DNA of 64,000 bases, from the NCBI RefSeq assembly GCF_018687715.1, contig NC_056763.1, positions 292,501 to 356,500 on the forward strand, read 5' to 3'. Below the pieces are notes generated by a model, which was not told the origin of the DNA, did no database searches, and saw nothing but the letters and a program-made list of their open reading frames with translations. The translations under genes and the position numbers were made by a program. This document shows, in pieces, positions 45,522 through 56,057 of this stretch (within the stretch, counting starts at the first letter, position 1; each line of letters begins with the position of its first letter). The DNA is from Carya illinoinensis (taxonomy: Eukaryota > Streptophyta > Magnoliopsida > Fagales > Juglandaceae).

Positions 45522-46527
45522 CGTTCGACAAGAATGACAAGGTAATTGGGCTAATCCTTGGCCAAATACTAAGGCACATCTTGAACTAGATTCTGTCCTC
45601 CCATGGCCCAAGAATCACCATAAGAGCCCGACCCATGAACTGTGTTAGCAAAATTGGAATGCATCGACTCTCACACTCGCCTATGATGCCTAGCATTAAA
45701 CAATCTATGCCAATAAATGAACAGAAAGCATAAGCAACCCTCCATTCTTTGACGATGGAAACAAGTAGTGACTGTGCTGATCTCCAACCGTTGAGACTCC
45801 ACCTAGGGAGCCATGTCGCACTAATGGTGCCAACTCAAATGCCACGCCACATTAAAGGCCATAACTGGGAAAACTGTGGATGTAACACAGACTCTTGACA
45901 CAAAGTAAGAGAATTTACCCCTGACACCTTGTATAAAAGCCATGCTTCAAGTACAAATGAATCTCTCTGAATTCTGTCATTCTCCTACAATTCCGCCAAA
46001 CAAAATTCTAACTTTAGTATCAAAGGCTCTCTGGATTAGCACCGAGCCCACCTTTATCTTTGTGATTGCAAGTAGAAACATCCCAGTCCAGATTGTAGGA
46101 ACATAGCCCCAGTGTTTTAAATACCGTACCATACCAGCAAGTACGACCTATATATACTATACTGGCCACTAGTCCGGTACAAATATTATACCTGTTTTGT
46201 ACTGGTCAAAATACTGGCCATACCGGCTGATATTTCGGCCTGTACCAGCCTATGTACCGACTGGTATTTCGGTCTTTACTTTTTTTTTTTTCATTTTTTC
46301 AAACTACAAGCTCATTTTTTTATCTTCAATTTAGGTCAGACTATTTATAATTTATATATATGTATTTATATATAATATATATTTATATATATAATTTATT
46401 CATATATCGACTATCCCGAAACGGTATACGAAATGGTACAAGTACCGAAATATTTTTTTCCAGTACCTTGACCGATATGGTATTTAAAACATTGCTTAGC
46501 CCAAGTGTACGAAACACTACCTTAACA
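45522..46527 (+). repeat. Right LTR of the Tat-like element
   Basis: Direct, diverged copy of 38240-38857 (cttggccaaatactaaggca; ttgtataaaagccatgcttc). It is interrupted by a MITE at 46110-46494, after which the LTR end resumes (gtacgaaacactaccttaaca). Without the MITE it is about 620 bp, the size of its partner. No 5-bp duplication matches (aaaca left, cgtga right). Confidence 0.72.
46110..46494. mobile_element. MITE with TGTTTTAAATACC ends
   Basis: About 385 bp. The ends cagtgttttaaatacc and, inverted, caatgttttaaatacc form near-perfect terminal repeats. The inside repeats ggtatttcggtc and accggta-like phrases. Flanks both carry tagccc, suggesting a target duplication. Class not assigned; Mutator-like is possible. 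Confidence 0.75.
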
Positions 46528-46997
46528 CGTGATAATTAGTTCATATAGATAATTTTATATTATAAAATGAAAGAAAATTTTTAATTTTAAAAATCATAAT
46601 AGTATGGATTATTGAAATAAAAACTAAAAACAAATTAATAATTTTGATAATATAAACAAAATTTAAAGATAGAATTACATCAAGGACCCAATTTCGTTCG
46701 ATCCTCTTTCCTGAAAACAAAGAGTTGATCAGCCCGGCCCAGTTCAGTCTAGCCCGACATAGCATGACAAAACCGAACCGAAATGTTGTTGGTGACGTGG
46801 CGAAGCGATTAGCAAGCACTCGACCACTAGCATACGGCCAAAACACTGACATTCCGATAGTCTCGGTCTTTTTCTGTCTCTCTCTCATGCCAAAACATAG
46901 TTGATAACTTGAAACCTAAATCCCTTCCTCCGTCCGATCGATCGGATTAAGTTCTATGTAAAAGCTTACTCTGTAGTTCCTGCGAAAACCCTAAACG
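46528..46997 (+). promoter_or_regulatory. CRL upstream region
   Basis: About 470 bp between the Tat-like LTR end and the CRL start. A G-box-like gacgtggc (46794-46801), common in light- or ABA-responsive plant promoters, lies about 200 bp upstream of the start codon. No convincing TATA box. The motif alone does not prove regulation. Confidence 0.45.
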
Positions 46998-47275
46998 ATG
47001 AAGAAGATGAAGGGTGGTCCTATGGGTATGTATTAGGATTTTAAAAAGAAGAAAGAAACGATGGTTACAGGACGCCGAGCACGGGGGCTGGTAATAAAGA
47101 CGCTGCTACTGATAGGAGGCGCGCTTTTGCTGAAGAGAATGACCAAGTCCACCACTCGCTGGGACCATGCTCGCATCGTTGCTCACTCTCTTTCCGGACA
47201 AAAGGTCCAACTCTTCCACTTTCTTTTCCATCTTCTTCTATCTATCAATCAATGCTACCACTTTATTAATTGCGT

Positions 47276-47308
<33 letters not shown>

Positions 47309-50300
47309 CGTTGCAATAGTTCTCAATGGAGCAAGCATCCAGAGCTCCTGATAATTACTTCAATTTCAGGTGCTTCCGTAGACCCTCTAGCCTAATTCAT
47401 GTTCCTATTTTCTTGCGCGAAATCTGGAAACTTCCTTAAGCTGCTTATTTTCCGTTGAACTAATTACTGAGCTTCTTATCTCTAACAAATCATTCATAAT
47501 CTAGACTGTAGTTGTTCTCGTCAATTACCTTTTGCATTTGGCTCTCTGTAGAATGCTTACATGCCCAGCGGCACAGATGGTAGATGGGTCAAAGGTTTTA
47601 TATTTTGAGCAAGTGAGTGTATAACTTGCTTCCCCTTCGCTATCCTTTTTTCCTTCTTTCTTTTTCTTAAGGCACAGTCGATTAGGAACGGCTTCCTGAT
47701 CATTATATTTGTTCATTATCAGTTGCTTTGTACCGGAAATAGATTTATGAGGGTTTTATTTCTGTTCCTAGGCATTCTGGAGGAATCCTCAGAAGCCCTT
47801 TCGGCAGGTATGCTAGTCTGTTCTTTTAGCTGTCAAAATCGCTAGTTTTTAGATGTCTTGATCTTAGCGTGATAGAAATGGCTTGCTCGAGCCTTGTCTC
47901 CCTTCTTCTGCTATCGTTTTCTTTTTATAATTATTAATTTTTCAATAGCATTAAACTTCAATCGTGTTTCTATAGTGTATGTTTTCCCCTTCCAAAACAT
48001 ATAGTACATTGATGAAGGCTAACTTTTATCTGATTTCAGAGATTTTACATGGTCAAGCCTTGTCCTAAAGATTTGAAATGTGATGTTGAGGTGGGCATCT
48101 GATCTGTTTTGCATTTTGATCTTGTAAAACATAATGTTCTGTTGCATGATTGAATTATGCATATTTTGTTTATTGGATTTGAACTGTCTACTGTTTTTGA
48201 CTTTGTTTGAGGAGCAGGTAAGTTCATATGCCATTAGAGATGTGGAGGAGTACAAGAACTTCTGTGATCGCCCAAAGGACCAGCGGCCACAGCCTGAAGA
48301 AGTTCTTGGGGTGAGCCTTTTGCCACGTCAAGTCATGGTCTTTGTTAATTAGATGTATATAATATAAGACAACCCTTATGTGAATTGGCATCATCTAGCG
48401 TGGAACTACGATTTTTGTGTTGTGCTTCTAAAACTTTGTATGCTGTTTTTAACGTTATATTTTGCTTGAATGTGTGGTATACAAGCTCTAGTATAGAAAC
48501 TAAATTTTAAGAAATTGGCAAAGCCTATGTATGTGAGGTGTGCGAATAGTGTGACACCCCAAGGGAAGGGCAAAGCCACACCTGGACCTATACTTCAAAA
48601 GATTTATTCAATGGTACAATTGAAGCCCCATTTATTATAAAGAGCAAGAACTTTTTCGTCCCAAACAATGTGGGGAATATACCACTTACACTCATCAGTT
48701 AGTATGGGGTATCACAATATCCTGCTCTTAAATTCCCAATATCCTTGTTGGTCCATTCCATCATAGATGACATGACTCAAGTCCCACGCTTCTAGTTGAG
48801 ATAAGCTTTGATACCATTTGTAATGCCTAAAAAGAAGGCCCAAGCCACATCTAGATTTATACTTCAAAAGGACTAGTCATTGGTGTCCATTAGAACCATT
48901 ATAAAAAACAATAACTTCTTCCTCCCAATGTGGAGTTACATACACCACCTACACTCATTAGTCAATATGGAGTATATCACAAACAACAAACCCTTAGATG
49001 TGTTTGGCTTTCACTTTAACAATTTTAATAAATTAATAAATGGGTGTGATGAAGATCACGTCAACAAAAGCATAAATCAACCCCAATTCTGACCACTTCT
49101 TGATTATTTTCACATATGTCAAGCATCTATGTAACTGGGCCTCGTTTATTTTCATAACTCTTGTCAACTCATCTCATCTCATCTAATCATTATAAATTCC
49201 CAAATTCCCACACAAAATAAAATAAAAATTTAGTTTTTTCAAATCCCAAAACAAAAACAATATTAAAAAAATATATTCTAACAATATTTTATTTAACTTT
49301 CAACTTTCATCTCAACTCATCTCATCTCATATGCGAAAACTAACGAGGCTAGTTGGTCATGGATTGTTACATGTTCAGGTTGTGGCATTCTTATTTTCTT
49401 CGTAAATAATGTTAATTATCAAAATAAATGAATAAACTGGTTTGATGACATATCTGAAGTTCAGTAAGTTGGATCTGAACAGGGACATAAATTAAATTTG
49501 AAGAAAATATTTTCAATTGATGGTTTACAACCATGCTACAAGCCAATTATAGGGTACAGGTTGATCAGTGGTGGCATTTTGATTGAGTCAAATTTCATAT
49601 TTAGTAGATGTTAGTGTCTTAGAGAGGTACTGTGCATACCCTATGTTTTTCCTTGTCAACTATTTATCGGCAGTGAGGACTTGAAAGGAAAATTTCTGAT
49701 ATCATAATGTGATAACCCATATGATAAGAATAAGGGTAAGTGTATGGGATCTCACATTGCTAGGGAAGGAAAAGTCTTGCTATTTATAATTTTTCAATGA
49801 AGCTCCAATTGCATCATTGACTAGTCCTTTTGGAGTATAGGCCATATGATTGGGCCTTCTATTAGGGCGTTACAAATGGTATAAGAGCCTATTCTAACCA
49901 GAAATGTGGGACTTAAGCCATACCACCTACGACAGACTGGCCCAACAAGGACGTCATGAATTTAAGGGGGGTAGATTGTGATACCCCATATGATAATGAT
50001 AAGGGTATGTGGTGTATGAGATCTCACATTGCTTGGGAATGAGAAGTTCTTGCTTTTTATAAGGTTCCAATGGAGCTCTAATTGTATCACTAACCAGTCC
50101 TTTCGGATAATAGGCCATGTGATTTGGACCTTCTATTATGACGTTACACATAACCATATAATTTGCTGTAACAGACTTTGCTAGATTTTTTCTGGCCACA
50201 CCTGTTATTTCATACAAGACATTGCAGATGGGTAGATTATGCTTCTTAGGTTTATAGCATGGGCTGATTTAACCTCAGGCTCAAGAATGGCATAGCGCTA

Positions 50301-51139
50301 AACCACTTATCTAGCCCATAGAAATTCATTATGCGTTTGTAGTTGACTGCTTCTGATTGGGAACACTCATTAGCTAGGACTGCTGATGTAATGTGCTGGA
50401 CATTATTGCCAGCAAGGTTTCATGTTTGAGTTTGGGACTACATATTTTCTTCTCAATGCTTTTAAATTGTTACTTGTGGCCAAACTCATGCTCTATCTCT
50501 CATTAATGTGCAGGACATTGCAGAGCATTTAACCACAGTATACCTTAAAACCTGTGAGCGTGGAAAACGCTGTTTATATGAAGGTTCAACTCCACCTGGT
50601 GGTTTTCCCAATTCATGGGTACTTATCTGTTGGCCCTGTTACCATTTTTTCTTTATGATTATGCTCCCCTCGTATACTAGCTGTACGCAGGAAAACCTGG
50701 GAGTGGCATATGGAAACAAGTTGAATTCTCCTCGACTTGTGATCAGTTCTATTAAAATTATTCAGTGGTAGCTTCTTTCCTTCATGACAGAATGGTGCAG
50801 CCTTCTGTACTTCAGAACTTGCAATCTTGAAGAATAATGAGATGCATACCTGGGACAGGGGCTATGATGAAGATGGAAATCAAGTCAGTTCTTTCAGTCT
50901 TGTTCGCGTTCAATGACTACCTTCATGCATATTTAAGGCAATTGTTTGCATTGAGATTAAAGCACTTTAACGGGAGTGCTTTTGTTTACTCGTTACAGGT
51001 TTGGGGAGCGAAGGAAGGTCCTTACGAGTTCAAGCCAGTGCCTGCCTCTATTTCTAATGACATGTTTTCTCCTTTAAATTTCCATACTCAGCAATCAATG
51101 GAGAAACGAATAGAGGGTTCACTTGTTCTACAAGACTGA
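46998..51139 (+). CDS. CRL: Chromophore lyase CRL (CpeT/CpcT family)
   Basis: Ten exons: 46998-47025, 47071-47204, 47320-47369, 47552-47612, 47772-47807, 48040-48090, 48218-48310, 50514-50618, 50791-50883, 50999-51139 (TGA). All introns are GT-AG with matching phases. The product is 263 aa, about the size of Arabidopsis CRUMPLED LEAF. Family knowledge: CRL is a chloroplast outer-envelope protein related to cyanobacterial CpeT/CpcT bilin lyases; loss disturbs plastid division and cell division. Visible are an N-terminal membrane segment (RARGLVIKTLLLIGG), then YFNF, MVDGSKVLYFEQAFWRNPQK, RPKDQRPQPEEV, STPPGGFPNSW, HTWDRGYDEDGNQVWG and the C-terminal EGSLVLQD. Intron 7 is 2.2 kb and full of transposons; the splice sites are intact, so the gene is probably functional. 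Confidence 0.95.
47279..47306 (+). repeat. (CT)14 microsatellite in CRL intron 2
   Basis: 28 bp of pure CT just before the intron 2 acceptor. It probably adds to the polypyrimidine tract for exon 3. Confidence 0.95.
48550..48981 (-). mobile_element. TRIM element 1 in CRL intron 7
   Basis: A 432-bp miniature LTR element, reversed relative to CRL. LTRs are 48550-48716 and 48819-48981 (ends TGTGA and TCACA on the plus strand). On the minus strand a primer site, aatggtatcaaagctt, lies just inside the 5' LTR, and the purine-rich agcaggatat just before the 3' LTR. No coding capacity. Flanks aatag and aacaa do not match. Confidence 0.82.
49139..49349. mobile_element. MITE in CRL intron 7, catctca family copy 2
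   Basis: About 210 bp. The ends gcctcgtttattttca and, inverted, gcctcgttagttttcg are imperfect terminal repeats. Inside are ctcatctcatctcatct blocks near both ends and caaatcccaaaac shared with the copy at 13835-14035. Confidence 0.75.
49708..50148 (+). mobile_element. TRIM element 2 in CRL intron 7
   Basis: A 441-bp miniature LTR element, same strand as CRL. LTRs are 49708-49874 and 49977-50148; primer site tggtataagagcc (49877-49889, initiator-Met type); polypurine tract taaggggggtagat before the right LTR; perfect 5-bp target duplication CATAA (49703-49707 and 50149-50153). Only 102 bp lie between the LTRs, so it encodes nothing and depends on other elements. Same family as TRIM 1 by primer-site surroundings and LTR texture. 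Confidence 0.93.
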
Positions 51140-52974
51140 CCACTTGTTACGTATAGCCATCATCATTCTTCGACTCTTTTTCACCATAAAGTTCTCTTTT
51201 TAAATATCTCTTCTGGTGGGATATTTACCAATATGTATAGGCATGAGGTAAGCATGGTCTGTGACTGAATGATGGAAAAATTGCAAATGTGTCGTGAGAG
51301 ATTCTAGATTGTAGTTAAATTTGTAGGAAATAAATCCATATGTTGGTACATTTGATTATAAGCTTATGTTAGTTATAAGTTATATTTCAAGTCTCCTGCA
51401 GAACACTTGTTAAGGTCAGGGTTGCAAGTTTTATTTTTATTTTTTGTTATTAAAAGAACAAAAACTTTATATAGAGTTACTTTTGTATATTTTTTACACA
51501 CTCAACTGATATGATTGGATGTATCACTTTATTTTTAATATAAATTAAATGTTGAGTTCTGCTACATCGGAGTGTATAAAGAGTACTCAAAAGTAACTCT
51601 TTATAGTAAAATTGTTAAAAGAAGTGCCACGTGACTACACTATAAATATAATTTCTCACAGCATCAAGAGCAATTTCACCAAATCGTCACTCGAGAGTTC
51701 TGGCGCTCTCTATTTATGAGCTATTTGATATTGTTTATGTGATAATCGATTAAAATCTACGTAAGACATGTTTAAGTAAGACATGTTTAAGTTGCAGATA
51801 GTGCCACATCATATAAAAAGCTCATCGTGGTTACATTATATAATGAGATTTTTTAAACGGGAAAAGAAAAAATAGAACAAAATTAACTTGCTTCATTACT
51901 TATGGGAGTTGTGATTTTCTTTAGTAAACATACTCTACTTCAAGACATACTTCAATGAAAGCTTTTCTCTCTTCCGTGAAAACTCATTGCCGCTTTTAGA
52001 GCTTTGCTTCCTTCGCTGTGGGGAGGGGGGTTGGAGCTTCGACTCCACCAACTTCCCTCCTTCACACAGCCTTAACCTCTGCTTAGACTTGTTCTTTTCT
52101 ATTTTTTCCTTTAGTTTTCTCTCGTTAGTATCAAAACTAGCCGATTTGTTGCTTTTCAAGATCAAGGTTCGAGTCATTCGACACACGCCTTGCCATTAGC
52201 CTCCTTAAGCGTTGATCTTCAAGTCGATAGAAAAAATATGTCTATTCAAGTGGCATGTTCACCTCTTGTGCGGCTTATGTCATGTCCAAGTTTCATGCAC
52301 CACTACGTCTGGAGACATTTCCTACTACCACGCGCAACATTGTCGGGATTAGTGGCATTGAATCTTCCTATTCCGACCATCCACTCCTCTCCAGGAGTGA
52401 CGTGTGTCCAACATGCACCATCATCTCCAATGGTGGCCCCTTGTTGGCGATTCATTTCAGTTCCCCGTTGCTTTCCTATGTTCCTACTTTCTCTAATCAA
52501 GGATCAAGTGAATGTGACAGTTCCTTTCAGCCAGTCCAGACCAACACATTGCAATAAACCCCTTCTGTAGCTTCTACCTACAGCTTTATAGTTTGTTCAT
52601 CAAACTATTTAAAAACCGTCACCAAGTGGTCTTCCTTTGTGAAAAATAGGTAGGAGCTAATCTTTTGACTTTAATCACTTATTTTTTTCTCTCTTTTTTG
52701 TGTTGTAATGTGTTAGTTTTGGGAACACTGTAGAGGACTCCTATCCTATTGAACTTGTATTTTGTATCCTCTAGTTTATCTATAAATGTCTTATTTTGCG
52801 AAGGAAATAAAAATAAAAAAAATAAAAAGGACAAACTTCAATGGATTTATATGTATGCTAAAAATGGTGGGGAAACTGCTCCAAGCTATTCGAATGGAAA
52901 ATACGAACTATAAGAAATAGAATGTAAATACAGGGATCATTCTGTCCACGTCCACCCTCGTGGCAGTCGAACTA
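51140..52974. other. Intergenic between convergent CRL and rubredoxin genes
   Basis: It holds the 3' untranslated regions of both genes. A small MITE lies at 51469-51606. A CT-rich block at about 51950-52570 has open frames on both strands (longest 126 codons, plus 52190-52570) with no family resemblance. An A-rich tail at 52800-52828 after cttattttgcgaaggaaata could be the 3' end of an old LINE or SINE. Confidence 0.4.
51469..51606. mobile_element. Small MITE with about 30-bp inverted ends
   Basis: The left end atagagttacttttgtatat and the inverted right end ataaagagttacttttgagt pair for about 30 bp around an AT-rich centre. It would fold into a hairpin. Total about 138 bp. Confidence 0.7.
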
Positions 52975-54497
52975 TTAACCTAAGCTATTATTCAGGTAGA
53001 AGTATAATCCCGCTAGTGCCACAACTCCCACCACAACTGCGATTGGGAGCGCCCTCCTGTTGCAATCCCCAAAGGTAATATAGTAAGGGACTGTTTGAAC
53101 TAAGAAAAGGGAGAAAAAAGAGAAAAGAAGGGCAAATCTCTTTTCTTCTGAAATAAGAAAGGTTTATGCTTACCCAATTGCTTCGTCTCTCTGAATTTGC
53201 GCTTTCCGTGCCTTGCGAGCTTCACTTTCATTAGCATTTTTCGCAACAGCAGGTTCATAAGCCCTAAATCTTCGCTTAGGAGCACCACAGACTGCACAGC
53301 ACAATTGAGAGTTACCATTACGTAGCAGTATCATAAACACATCCCACGATCAACAGTTTCATAACTCTTTGATCCTATTTTATTAGTTCCAGTCCTTTTT
53401 CAATGCTGAATCAATTAGCTGACAGTTAAAAAAAAAAGACCAATTAAATTCATTATTCTCATGATAAAAAATGATGTTTTCTATCATAAATCTTATTAGG
53501 CTAATCACGTACATGTTATGTTATACGTTTTAGGTGGTGATATTTAAATACTCGACACATTAAACCATTCAAAACATCACACCTAGTGTTGCTGAAAGTG
53601 TTAGCCTTATTTTAAGGCAAATGTTGTCTAGAGTCTAGGCATAAAGCACAAATTAAGTGCAAGCCCTGCAAGGTGCACCGCTAAAGTGAAACGGGTTCAA
53701 TTGAGATAAGATAAGATGTTTTATTAAAAGTTGAATAAAATATTATTATAATATAATATTTTAATATTAATTTTGTTTTAAAATTAAAATAAATTAAATT
53801 ATTTTTTATATTTTGTGTATAAATTTTAAAAAAATTATAACTATTATATAAGATGAGATGATTTAATTTTGTATAACTATACGCCTAAAATAATATGCAG
53901 TTCAACAGAAAATTTAATCGCTAAGCATTTTCTATATTTGGGTGTTTTAAAATCATCACAAAACCGAAGACAGAAAGAATATCCTAGAAGTTAATAATGA
54001 TGAACGTAGCTTCCTTTTCCAAAGCATTGAGCAGGTCCATTCCCCATATGTGTTGAATGGTAACTGCGTAAAGGAGAAATATTGAAACAGAGGAGAAGGT
54101 TGAAGGTGATTTACCAGGACAAAAGTACTTATCAGGTACTTTCTCGAAGGGAGTTCTCTCATTGTAAATATAGCTGCGTCAACAAAGGTTGGAATGCGGT
54201 TAAGCCAAACAAAACAAAACCCAAGTTAAAACGAAGAAGAAAAGGGTACCCGCAATCGCGACAAATATAGGCTTGCTTGGAGGCGACACGCATAGAGAAT
54301 CTGGGTGCAGCAGACGCAGGAATCCGTTGTTGAGGAGAAAGCAAGAGGTTAAGTGAAGGAGAGAAAAAGGATGACTTTAGAACGAACAGATCGGACGGTC
54401 GTCGCAGACCGGCATTGTCGATTTTGGCCAGAGTAGACGTTGTCGGTAAAGACTTGATGGTGTGAGATCTTGAGGGTGCCTTCAGCTGCATGGTCAT
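52975..54497 (-). CDS. Rubredoxin-like membrane protein, plastid
   Basis: Four exons on the minus strand: 54497-54250, 54173-54115, 53291-53174, 53056-52975 (TAA). GT-AG introns with matching phases give 168 aa. Rubredoxins are small electron carriers that bind one iron through four cysteines. Both halves of the site are visible: CRDCG in exon 1 (about residues 79-83) and CPVCGAPKRRF across exons 2-3. The N-terminus is Ser/basic-rich, fitting a chloroplast transit peptide, cut perhaps before MRVASKQ. A C-terminal hydrophobic helix (LPIAVVVGVVALAGLYFYL) anchors it, as in plant thylakoid rubredoxins such as RBD1. An in-frame Met at codon 3 is an alternative start. Position beside CRL suggests orthology to the Arabidopsis neighbour At5g51010. 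Frame intact. Confidence 0.93.
53695..53875. mobile_element. MITE in rubredoxin intron 2, catctca family copy 3
   Basis: An AT-rich block with gagataagataagatg at one end and taagatgagatgattta at the other, in reverse orientation to copies 1 and 2. Ends are not sharply defined. Confidence 0.5.
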
Positions 54498-54700
54498 TTT
54501 CTAGAGCCTTCTCTTCTCCTCTTTCAGTTGCTCTCAAATATTTCGAACTGTAGAAGACTGGAAGTAGAAAAGCTGAGAAGGGAAAAGAAGATAACCGTTC
54601 TTCCAGAGCATACGTGGAAGCGTGGCTTTCATACATCCGACACAAACGCCTGTTTAGGCACTTTTGGTGATTCTCTTATCTTCTACAGTTTTCCAAATCC
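54498..54700 (-). promoter_or_regulatory. Rubredoxin gene upstream region
   Basis: About 200 bp between the start codon and a MITE cluster. It must hold the 5' untranslated region and core promoter. No clear TATA box seen. Confidence 0.4.
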
Positions 54701-55010
54701 TTAGAGCACTAGTAATGGATTTAATAAAATTAAATTTTAGCTAAAAAATAATTAAAGTGTAAAATAAAATGTTACAATAAGTTCAATAAATAAATAGTAA
54801 ATTTAATCTTTAGTTATATGGCTAGCTAAATTTATTGAATGAAAGAGACTAGCCATAGTTCAAAATCAATATTTTAATAGAATAGTAAAAGATTTATTGA
54901 GCTTATTATTTGGTGTTGTAAAAAATGACTAGCTAAAATTTATAAAAGTGAAGTATTTAACTAAATTTTAGTTAAAGTTTGTTGAGGCCACTACTAATGC
55001 TCTTAGAGCA
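54701..55010. mobile_element. hAT-like MITE
   Basis: The ends agagcactagtaatgg and, inverted, agagcattagtagtgg are terminal repeats. The 8-bp direct repeat ttagagca occurs at 54701-54708 and 55003-55010, the size typical of hAT target duplications, but it overlaps the terminal repeat, so the exact boundary is uncertain. The interior is AT-rich with repeated tagctaaa motifs. Confidence 0.65.
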
Positions 55011-55920
55011 TTAGTATTGGACTCATCAAATTTATTTTTAAAATTTGATGAAAAGTATACATTTTTTATAAATCTAAAACCTTCATATCTATAATTTCAC
55101 ATTAGATTAGTCATTAGATTCATGAAAATAATAATATAATATTATATTTTTAATAATAATATTATTTTTTCTCATAATAATAAAAGAGCTTTTTCAATGT
55201 TCTAAAATTTGGCTAAAAATTAAAATTTTAGTTAAAATTAAAGTCATTAAAGATATTAATTTATATTAAATTATCTATCATAAAATTAAAATAATAATAT
55301 AATATTATGTATTTTAATAATAATTTTTTATATTTTACAAATACACTCTATATATTAATTAATAATTTAATTTTACATAAAATTAATGTTTCCCAACTAT
55401 TTTTTATATCAACCCAACATAATATAGTTTTGTTTACTAAAAATTTTTCCTGAAAAATCTAGATATAATATTGTCTTGTTTACTAATAAAAGTTTTAAAA
55501 ATAATTTAATAAAGTTTTGTTGATTATTTGTGAATAAAATATGGGTTTGATAGGTAAATATTGATTCTCCAATTTTGAAAATTTCTTTAGAGTTACTATA
55601 ACTAAAAGTCTAAGCTAACTGTTTTTAGCTAATCCAATGCAGGCCATTTACACAAAACCTAGCTATATTTTAGATTTCACTAACATTAGCATTGGCTTTA
55701 TCAAAGTCATTTCTAAAATTTAGCTAAAAGTACATGTTTTTCATAAATTCAAAACCATTCAAGCCAAAGCCCTACACTGGATTAGTCAAAATAATAATAA
55801 AATATTTTTTTAATAATATTATTTATAAGTTTTTTTTTTCATATTTTGCAACTATTCTAATCATATGTTTTCCATTAACTTTTTTCATACTTAAATTATT
55901 ATTATACTTGAATTCAGTAT
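55003..55920. mobile_element. Further hAT-like MITE relics
   Basis: A second unit starts at 55006 (gcattagtattggactcatc) and seems to end near 55645 (agctaatccaatgcaggcc, the inverted counterpart). A third starts near 55690 (cattagcattggctttatca). The last two overlap in texture and are not cleanly bounded. Confidence 0.5.
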
Positions 55921-56057
55921 AATATTTTTACTATATTATACAAGACCAAGTATAATATAGAAGCATATCTTAATCTATCGAAGCAGTTATGAGCAGTTGA
56001 ATCTGATATTTTAGAATAAAAAATCACTTTTGAAGATGAATAGAGTACACCTTCAAA

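Noticed and set aside
5600..47000. A short-chain dehydrogenase gene expected between SDHAF2 and CRL from the Arabidopsis order
   Set aside because: No Rossmann-type motif or suitable exon was seen; the interval is filled by repeats.
50618..50771. Open reading through the intron 8 donor of CRL as an alternative protein end
   Set aside because: The spliced form restores the conserved CRL sequence exactly, so read-through is not the normal product.
52190..52570. 126-codon frame between CRL and rubredoxin
   Set aside because: Overlaps comparable open frames in other phases and strands and resembles nothing known.
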